From the NCBI GenBank assembly GCA_036389375.1, contig DASVQA010000090.1:1-58109 (forward strand): a stretch of 58,109 nucleotides of DNA, written 5' to 3'. The stretch is from QHXQ01 sp036389375 (GTDB taxonomy: Bacteria; Acidobacteriota; Blastocatellia; Pyrinomonadales; Pyrinomonadaceae). The notes below the pieces were generated by a model that ran no database searches, was not told where the DNA came from, and saw only the letters and a program-made list of their open reading frames with translations. Position numbers and translations under genes: made by a program. Shown here in pieces: positions 52,479 through 58,109 of this stretch. Positions within the stretch are counted from its first letter, which is position 1. Every line of letters starts with the position of its first letter.

Positions 52479-53534
52479 TCAATGCGTCGGCGAATCAAAG
52501 ACGCCGTTTAAGAGCATGGCGAGCCGCGCCCCGGCGCGTTGGAGTTGACCCTCGACGACGGGCAGGTTCGCTTTGTAGTAGCTCTGGCCCAGATTGTAGC
52601 GGTAATGCACCTCGAACTGCTGACAGACCTGCGGTGTGAAGTTGTCGCACTCCGTCACGCTCTTGTCACCGACCTTCTTCTTGACCTGACAAACCTTGTC
52701 CTGTGCGTTGGGCGCAGGCAACTTGTAGGCGCGCGTGATGGCGAGCGCGAGCGCGTCGTTGGCCCATGCGACGGGGTCGCCCGTCTGGTACGTGGCCAGT
52801 CGCTTAGCGGTCAGCGGCTTATTCAGCGCGGCGGCATAAGTCGCTTGATTCTTGTTCTTCTGTTCGATGATGCCCTCGTCCCAGACGGCGTGCAGATTCC
52901 AACAGCCGAACGCGTTCGCCTCTTCGCCGAGCCACTGGACGAGCTTATCGTTGCCGCCTCGGTCGCCGCGATCCGTGACGGGCGTGTGCCCGGCCGCTTT
53001 GTTCTCCGCATTGGCCGCGTCCGCGTCGTGATCCACCGCATTGTGCAAGGGCTGATGTATGTCGCCGAGGAAATGCACCACGTACTTCAACGCCTCGGCC
53101 CGCGCCGCCGCATCCGATGAAGTGCGCAGCACCGAGAGATTCGCCTCTATGGCGGCGACCACGCACTGGTCGTTCTTGCAGTCGCGCGCGGGTTCATAAC
53201 GGCGCTCCGCCGCAGGTGCATAGACGGGAATGTTGACGAAGTGCAGCGCGGCCGTGCCGTTCTCGTTGCGCACCGTATCAGCCCAGGAGGCGATGCAGGC
53301 GAGCTTATCGGCGACGGTCTTGGCCTGCGCGCACTTCTGTTGGAAAAAAGGATCGACTTGCAGGAGGCCGACGACTGCCGTCTGCGTCTTCTTGCTGAGA
53401 TGCGCGGCGGCGATGCGCGCGACGATGGCGTGCCCTTCCTGACCCCACGCGGCGGCGCGCACGCTCGTAAGCGCGATCAGCGCGCCCACGCTGAGCAGGC
53501 AGGCAAGATACTTCTGTGCGGCGTTCAGCTTCAT
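52479..53534 (-). CDS. S1/P1 nuclease, exported
   Basis: A 351-residue zinc-dependent nuclease. The signal peptide (residues 1-28) ends at AAA, so mature protein starts WGQEGH, whose Trp and His are zinc ligands in this family. Further ligands are in ALHFVNIPV, VVHFLGDIHQPLHNAVDHD and NLHAVWDEGII. These enzymes degrade single-stranded DNA and RNA and can remove 3' phosphates. It probably acts in the periplasm or outside the cell for nutrient scavenging. The ATG at 53534 is chosen because the signal peptide starts there; 53543 is also possible. Confidence 0.9.
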   Translation of the reverse strand: MKLNAAQKYLACLLSVGALIALTSVRAAAWGQEGHAIVARIAAAHLSKKTQTAVVGLLQVDPFFQQKCAQAKTVADKLACIASWADTVRNENGTAALHFVNIPVYAPAAERRYEPARDCKNDQCVVAAIEANLSVLRTSSDAAARAEALKYVVHFLGDIHQPLHNAVDHDADAANAENKAAGHTPVTDRGDRGGNDKLVQWLGEEANAFGCWNLHAVWDEGIIEQKNKNQATYAAALNKPLTAKRLATYQTGDPVAWANDALALAITRAYKLPAPNAQDKVCQVKKKVGDKSVTECDNFTPQVCQQFEVHYRYNLGQSYYKANLPVVEGQLQRAGARLAMLLNGVFDSPTH

Positions 53535-53669
53535 CGCTTGCATCCTCGCTTGGCATCCCGTGAGTTTGGCAGAGCGTGCATGCGAGGTGTCTATCGGATT
53601 GCATGCCGGCCCCCGGGCGCGTTGGCCACTGGCGTCGGTTGATTCATCTAACACGCCCGGCTTGCGTGG

Positions 53670-55052
53670 TCAAACATTTTCGCGCCCTGCGTGGGCGCGC
53701 AGCGTCGCAATCATCTGCACGCCCATCTTGGGGCGCAGCGTGATGCGCGGCAGCGGCGTGACGGTCTGACCGGGCACGAGCGCAAGTCGCCAGCGCCGCG
53801 CGATAGTGGCGACGAGCAGCACGGCTTCCATCCACGCGAAGGCTTCGCCGATGCAGCGGCGCGGGCCGCCGCCAAAAGGAAAATAGGCGTAGGCGGGGCG
53901 CGCCTCGCGTGCGGCGGGCGTCCAACGCTGCGGGTCGAAGCGTTCAGGGTCAGGGAAGAAGCGCGGGTCGCGCTGCATGACGTACTGGCTCATCAGCACG
54001 AGCGCGCCGGCCGGGACGACGTAATCGCGCACGTGATAGTCCGTGATCGTCATGCGCCCGACGGCCCACGCGGGCGGGTAGAGCCGCATCGCTTCCGCGA
54101 CGACCATCTCGCAGTAACGCAGCCGCGCGTGGTCGGCAACCGAGGGTTGCTCGCTGTCACCGACGACTTCATCAACCTCCGCGTGCAGCTTCGCTTCAAC
54201 TTCCGGGTGCTGCGCGAGCAGATAGAATGTCCACGTTAAGGCGTTGGCGGTCGTCTCGTGCCCGGCGAGAAAGAGCGTCATCAACTCGTCGCGCAGTTGC
54301 TCGTCGCTCATCCCGCCGCCGTCGCCTTCCACGTCCTGCGCGGCCATCAGCATCGAGAGCAGGTCGCCGTGATCCTGCCCGTCGCGTCGGCGCGCTTCGA
54401 TGATGCGGTAGATGACGGCGTCGAGGCGTGCGCGGGCGCGCTCGAAACGGCGCGTGGCCGGGAGCGGCAGCTTTTCCAGATATTCGGAGTAGGGCAGCAT
54501 GAGCAACTGGAACAGTTCCATGATCTCGGTAAAGGCCGCGCCTACGTCATCCGCCTCGGCTTCAACGTCCGCGTCAAACAGCGTCTTGGCGACGATAGCA
54601 AGGGTCAACTGCATCATCTCGTGCGAGAGGTCGAGCCGTTGCCCGTCGTGCCAGCCGGCGGCGGTGCGCGCGGCGTAGTTGATCATGACCGCGCCGTAGT
54701 TCTCTATGCGTTGACGATGAAAAGCGGGCTGCGCGAGGCGGCGCTGCCGCTTGTGATGCGCGCCCTCGCTCGTCAACAGTCCTTCGCCGAGCAGACGCTT
54801 CGAGCGTTGCAGCGCGCGCCCCTTCATAAAGGCATCGTGCCGGGTGAGGAGTGCGTCCTTGATCAAGTCTGGATGGTTGAGCAGATAGACGCGCTGCGGC
54901 CCCATGCGGAAGAAGACGATGTCGCCATACTGGCGCGCGATCTCTGTCAGGAAACTGAGCGGGTCACGGCGGAAGGCGAGGAAGCCAAAGAGCGGATTGC
55001 CCGACAACATACGCGGCGGGCCCGGCGGAACTTTCAACGCGGCGCTGACCAT
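53670..55052 (-). CDS. Cytochrome P450
   Basis: A 460-residue P450 monooxygenase. The I-helix AGHETTANALTW (about residue 267) activates oxygen. EAMRLYPP is the ExxR motif, and FGGGPRRCIGEAF (about 407) carries the heme-thiolate Cys. KVPPGPPRMLSGNPLFGF is the usual N-terminal proline-rich start, and there is no membrane anchor. No ferredoxin or reductase is next to it. The substrate is unknown; the sequence looks like the CYP102/CYP4-related bacterial branch. Confidence 0.93.
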   Translation of the reverse strand: MVSAALKVPPGPPRMLSGNPLFGFLAFRRDPLSFLTEIARQYGDIVFFRMGPQRVYLLNHPDLIKDALLTRHDAFMKGRALQRSKRLLGEGLLTSEGAHHKRQRRLAQPAFHRQRIENYGAVMINYAARTAAGWHDGQRLDLSHEMMQLTLAIVAKTLFDADVEAEADDVGAAFTEIMELFQLLMLPYSEYLEKLPLPATRRFERARARLDAVIYRIIEARRRDGQDHGDLLSMLMAAQDVEGDGGGMSDEQLRDELMTLFLAGHETTANALTWTFYLLAQHPEVEAKLHAEVDEVVGDSEQPSVADHARLRYCEMVVAEAMRLYPPAWAVGRMTITDYHVRDYVVPAGALVLMSQYVMQRDPRFFPDPERFDPQRWTPAAREARPAYAYFPFGGGPRRCIGEAFAWMEAVLLVATIARRWRLALVPGQTVTPLPRITLRPKMGVQMIATLRAHAGRENV

Positions 55053-55261
55053 GATTGGGGGAAACTCCGTTTTCTGCCACGAGCAATGTCTGCTGTCTGC
55101 CGCGCGGCAAGGGCGCAGTTAGCACGTCACCGCGCGGCAAAACGCAGGTTTGCCCTGTCAACTAACGCGGCGGCGGCACGTCTGTTATTATACGCGCGCC
55201 GGCTGGAACTTGCGCGCCGGCTCTAGCTCGACGGGAAGTTTTCTCCAGGCGCGGAGGCAGT

Positions 55262-56023
55262 TTGTCTTTAGAGTTTGCGGTTGAATATCCGTGCGCGCTG
55301 CGGGCGCGCTACACCGAGGAGCACCTGCGCGCGTGGGGGCGCTTGAGCAGTCTGCACACACGCCTGACGACGGGCGAAGCGGTCGCGCCGTCGGACGAGA
55401 AGGTGCGCTTTGTCGAGCGTGCGAGCGACGAAGTGGAGCGTTTGCAGTTCGAGACCGGCGTGTGTACGACCTGTCCTGCGTGCCTGCCGCGCACGATGGC
55501 CGGCGAGGGCGAAGCGGTCGGCTGTCTGGGGCGCATCACCTATCCGATTGAAGCGCAGTTTGAAAAGTTTCTCGCCGACCGCGTGCAACTGACGCTCGAC
55601 ACCGTGCCCGCCGACGACCAGCCGCGCCTGCTGCGCGTGCTGCTCGACAAGGACACGCCCTTTGACGGCGAGGGCGCGAAATCGCTGCGGCAGGTGACGA
55701 CGCCCGAACGACTGCGCTTCTTTGAACTGCGCCTGCCCATTCGGCTCGCGCGCGATGCCGCCCACCTCACGACCGACAATCTTTTCGACGCGCTCACCGG
55801 CTTCACCGCACAGGACGCAGCCGAAACGAGCTACACGCGCGAACTGCCGCTACTTGCCGCCGCCGATTACTACGATTTTCTCGACCACGTCCTGCGCCAG
55901 GATTTAGACGACTCCGAACGCGCACGCATACACGGGCGCAGCCGCAACTATCAACAGTTTCTCCGCCTGCTCGCCGCCCTCGAACGCGCCGAAGCCCTAC
56001 AAGCCCGCGTGCTGCTCGATTAA
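55262..56023 (+). CDS. Conserved-looking hypothetical protein with CxxC pair
   Basis: A 253-residue soluble protein that I do not recognise. It has CTTCPAC at about residues 68-74 and a further Cys near 90, which could bind zinc or a cluster. A helical C-terminal half follows, with FFELRLPIRLARDAAHLTTDNLFDAL and SRNYQQFLRLLAALERAE. The GTG/TTG start region follows a GGAGG-containing stretch (GCGGAGGCAG) closely. It is divergent from the P450 gene. Confidence 0.7.
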   Translation: MSLEFAVEYPCALRARYTEEHLRAWGRLSSLHTRLTTGEAVAPSDEKVRFVERASDEVERLQFETGVCTTCPACLPRTMAGEGEAVGCLGRITYPIEAQFEKFLADRVQLTLDTVPADDQPRLLRVLLDKDTPFDGEGAKSLRQVTTPERLRFFELRLPIRLARDAAHLTTDNLFDALTGFTAQDAAETSYTRELPLLAAADYYDFLDHVLRQDLDDSERARIHGRSRNYQQFLRLLAALERAEALQARVLLD

Positions 56024-56056
56024 AGTCGGCAGCGCTCGACTGTGAAAGAACAAGCA

Positions 56057-56102
56057 GCCGGTTGAATTTGCACTGAGGCGTCTGCATGCAGATTCAACCG
56101 GC
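56057..56102. terminator. Terminator hairpin between convergent genes
   Basis: GCCGGTTGAAT (56057-56067) pairs exactly with 56092-56102, with additional TTGCA/TGCAG pairing inside. TTTTT follows within 10 bases on the plus strand. It lies between the hypothetical gene and the DUF4388 gene. Confidence 0.6.
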
Positions 56103-56141
56103 GCTCCGCTTTTTAACTGTCTGCTATTCGGCGCGCAACCG

Positions 56142-56861
56142 CTACATCTTTTCTTCGTCCAGTTCGCGCAGCGTATCGAGCAGGAGGTTCGTATTGCTGT
56201 GGGCCTGAATGGTGACGGGAAACGTCTGTGCGGCGCGCTCGAAATCGAACGCGCCGTCGGTCAGGGCCAAGACGACGCGCAGGGCCGCGTTGGCGCTCTG
56301 CGCGCCGCTCTCCGCGCCGACGATGCGCCCCTCGTTGAAGAAGACGCGGCTCGTCTCGCGTCCGCCGCTCACGGCCAGCGCGCCGGTCAGCCGCGCGTTC
56401 TCGATCACCTGCACGGCGTCGAAGATGCTGATGACGGCGAGGTCGCCGGCAAAGGTGACGGCGCGCGGGGCGTGGGCTGCGACACCGGCGGCGGGCGCGG
56501 GCGTTTGCAGGTCGGGGCGGCGGGCACGACGGATGGCATCTAAGCCGGCAGCGATATTGATGCGCGGGTCGAGTTGTTTGGCGTCGAGCAGGCGCTCGTG
56601 CGCCGTGTCGAAGTCCTCGCGCGTGAGGTAGAGTTGCGCAAGCGCCAGACATTGCCGCGCCGCCTCTTCCGGCTGACCTGCGCTGTGCGCGACTTCGCGC
56701 AGACGCTCGCGCAGGCGGATTGAGTGCGGCTGCCCCTTGAGCGCGTTTTGCAGCCGGCCGAGCGCGCGTTGCGGCGCGCCGTACTTGAGAAACAGTTCGG
56801 CGTCGAGCAGCGCCGTCTCGATCTCTTCGTTGTAAGCCTTGTCTGCCTGCGCTTCCGCCAT
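56142..56861 (-). CDS. TPR-DUF4388 protein
   Basis: A 239-residue cytoplasmic protein. Residues 8-95 form TPR-like helix pairs (LFLKYGAPQRALGRLQNALKG, LALAQLYLTREDFDTAHERLLDAKQ). The C-terminal half is a DUF4388 (PATAN-like) domain: SIFDAVQVIENARLTGALAVSGG, RVFFNEGRIVGAESG and ALTDGAFDFE. DUF4388 proteins are signalling adaptors in two-component and gliding systems of delta-proteobacteria and cyanobacteria. It is located next to an HD-GYP gene, which fits a signalling neighbourhood. Confidence 0.85.
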   Translation of the reverse strand: MAEAQADKAYNEEIETALLDAELFLKYGAPQRALGRLQNALKGQPHSIRLRERLREVAHSAGQPEEAARQCLALAQLYLTREDFDTAHERLLDAKQLDPRINIAAGLDAIRRARRPDLQTPAPAAGVAAHAPRAVTFAGDLAVISIFDAVQVIENARLTGALAVSGGRETSRVFFNEGRIVGAESGAQSANAALRVVLALTDGAFDFERAAQTFPVTIQAHSNTNLLLDTLRELDEEKM

Positions 56862-57350
56862 CTTATCTAATCGGCCGAAGCGCCGTCAGCGCGCCCGCCG
56901 CGTCGGCGAGTTTAGCACGGGCGAGCGGCACGCCGCGCGCTCGCACATCAACAAAAACGGTTGCCCCGTAACACGATTTAGTATGCCTGCGTGCGGCGCT
57001 GCGCTCCCTTTGTACAGACGTGGCCAAACGCGGGCTGCGGCTCAGGCCATGACGCACGGCCTGAACTCAACGGGCGCAATCATGCTGAGCATTCACGTTA
57101 AAATTTCGCACACACCTTGTCGCCCCGCGCCGCGCGCATCGTGCCTGCTTGCCTGTTGCACGTAGGAAACGTGGCACGCAGCATGCATTTCTCCCCGGTG
57201 CAAGTAACCACCCCCAATTGGTCACGAGCGCGAAGCAATCCGACGATGCACTCGAACGCGAAAGCCCGGCGCGAGCGCGCAAATGTGTGCGGCCAAATAG
57301 CGCGGCGGGCAACGAGCAAACCCCAGACTCGGTAAGGAGAATTGCGCGGC
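56862..57350. other. Long divergent intergenic region before the HD-GYP gene
   Basis: About 490 bases without a supported gene, between the DUF4388 gene (minus) and the HD-GYP gene (plus). It must contain both promoters. The last 150 bases could fold extensively, but I could not match them to a known riboswitch class. Confidence 0.35.
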
Positions 57351-58022
57351 ATGCATGAAGAGTTATGTTTAGACGTTGACGGCGCAGCGACCATCCGCCT
57401 GCTCGACAACGGTTGGGCAGGCCCCCTGCAACAGTTATGCGCCCGCTTCAAAGCTGCGGGCCGCCGGCATCAAAACAACGGCACGCGCACGCTCGTGCGC
57501 CGCCTCAAACTCACGCGCCCCACTACCTACGCACACTGTCTGCGTGTCGCCCGCTATGCGCGCCCGATGGGGCACGCCTTCGGCTTCGACACCGCCCGAC
57601 TCAAACAACTCGCGCAGGCGGCCATGATGCACGACATCGGCAAACTCTTCGTGCCCGAAGCGATCTTAAATCGCCCGCGCCGCCCGACGCGCTACGAGCG
57701 TTTTATCCTGACGCTGCACCCCTCTTTCGGTGCGCTGCTCGCCTCCTATTTCAATCTGCCGGCCGAACTGCGCGTCCGCACCCAGCACCACCATGAACGC
57801 TGGGACGGGCGCGGCTACCCGCACCGCCTCGGCGGCACGGACATCCCGCTCATGGCCCGCATCGTTCAGGTCGCCGATGCTTACGACGCGATGGTCGCCG
57901 AACGCCCCTACAGCCGGCCCGTGCGCCACGCCGACGCCGTGTTGGAACTGCGCCAGCACGTCGGCAAGCAGTTTGACCCGCGCGTGATCGAAGCATTCCT
58001 CGACACGTTTCAGACCGAATAG
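57351..58022 (+). CDS. HD-GYP domain protein (probable c-di-GMP phosphodiesterase)
   Basis: A 223-residue protein that is mostly one HD-GYP domain. AAMMHDIGKLFVPEAILNRP has the HD metal pair, RTQHHHERWDGRGYPHRL the HHE and GYP motifs, and MARIVQVADAYDAM the second Asp. These residues are those required to hydrolyse c-di-GMP. There is no receiver or sensor domain, so it may act freely or with a partner such as the neighbouring DUF4388 protein (inference). AAGGAGA 10 bases upstream fixes the ATG at 57351. Confidence 0.9.
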   Translation: MHEELCLDVDGAATIRLLDNGWAGPLQQLCARFKAAGRRHQNNGTRTLVRRLKLTRPTTYAHCLRVARYARPMGHAFGFDTARLKQLAQAAMMHDIGKLFVPEAILNRPRRPTRYERFILTLHPSFGALLASYFNLPAELRVRTQHHHERWDGRGYPHRLGGTDIPLMARIVQVADAYDAMVAERPYSRPVRHADAVLELRQHVGKQFDPRVIEAFLDTFQTE

Positions 58023-58109
58023 ATCAACCACTTGAAGGGCGCGCGGGGTAGCACAAAACTCGCCGCCGCCGTCGCAACAAAGGGGCGCGCGAAGAGATGG
58101 TCAACCAGA

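Noticed and set aside
57200..57345. A c-di-GMP (GEMM) riboswitch before the HD-GYP gene
   Set aside because: I looked for the conserved GEMM core and tetraloop-receptor segments and did not find them in order.

Overview
The window is GC-rich bacterial DNA, most likely from an Acidobacteriota genome of the class Blastocatellia. This is an inference from gene content: a large outer-membrane receptor with an N-terminal carboxypeptidase-regulatory domain, many exported proteases, a PrkA/DUF444/SpoVR set, UPF0182 and EpsC-type CysE. No 16S gene or other decisive marker is present. Nearly all of it reads as ordinary chromosome, except about 19.9-29.4 kb, which is visibly more AT-rich, has mixed codon use and contains relics and recombination sites.

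Left chromosomal block (1-19.9 kb): prkA (5' truncated by the window), an alpha/beta hydrolase, the DUF444 protein, an Oar-like TonB-dependent receptor (minus) and spoVR. Then come small conserved genes, a polytopic membrane protein, inorganic pyrophosphatase, an HtrA-type protease, cysE, an HMA-domain protein, prmC, a J-domain-like protein, an S9 peptidase, and tRNA-Gly(GCC) and tRNA-Cys(GCA) with a recognisable promoter and terminator.

Accessory block (19.9-29.4 kb): next to tRNA-Cys lies a 114-bp element with perfect 24-bp inverted ends. It is followed by a tandemly duplicated small beta-sandwich gene, an internally deleted receptor pseudogene and an IS3-family relic. Then comes the main discovery: eight consecutive one-gene units on the plus strand, seven followed by a well-formed integron attC site (RYYYAAC-like left core, paired arms, GTTRRRY-like right core) and the last by a degenerate one. 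No integron integrase is in the window, so this is a CALIN-type cassette array (attC cluster lacking an integrase) or the distal part of a chromosomal integron. Its cargo is a HEPN-like protein, a zinc-ribbon membrane protein, a SnoaL-like protein, a 2.2-kb penicillin-acylase-family gene, a phosphodiester-glycosidase-family protein, a secreted PPC-like protein, a 70-aa acidic protein and a trypsin-like protease. Four cassette products carry export signals.

Right chromosomal block (29.4-58.1 kb): a membrane GGDEF-EAL protein, a GNAT acetyltransferase, an exported subtilase with a decayed ClpB-like AAA+ domain and a GVVMGD repeat tail, a PQQ-type beta-propeller protein, an M49-like metalloprotein, an NHL-repeat/M23 fusion, a PfkB kinase, UPF0182, murA, a HIT protein, an ester-cyclase-like protein, an M20 peptidase with overlapping heptose-7-phosphate kinase, a metallophosphoesterase, a Trm112-like protein, an S1/P1 nuclease, a cytochrome P450, a DUF4388 protein and an HD-GYP protein.

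Five intergenic spaces carry hairpins built from tandem 7-base words. They resemble the short tandemly repeated repetitive sequences of cyanobacteria, and in two cases they supply the stop codon of the neighbouring gene.
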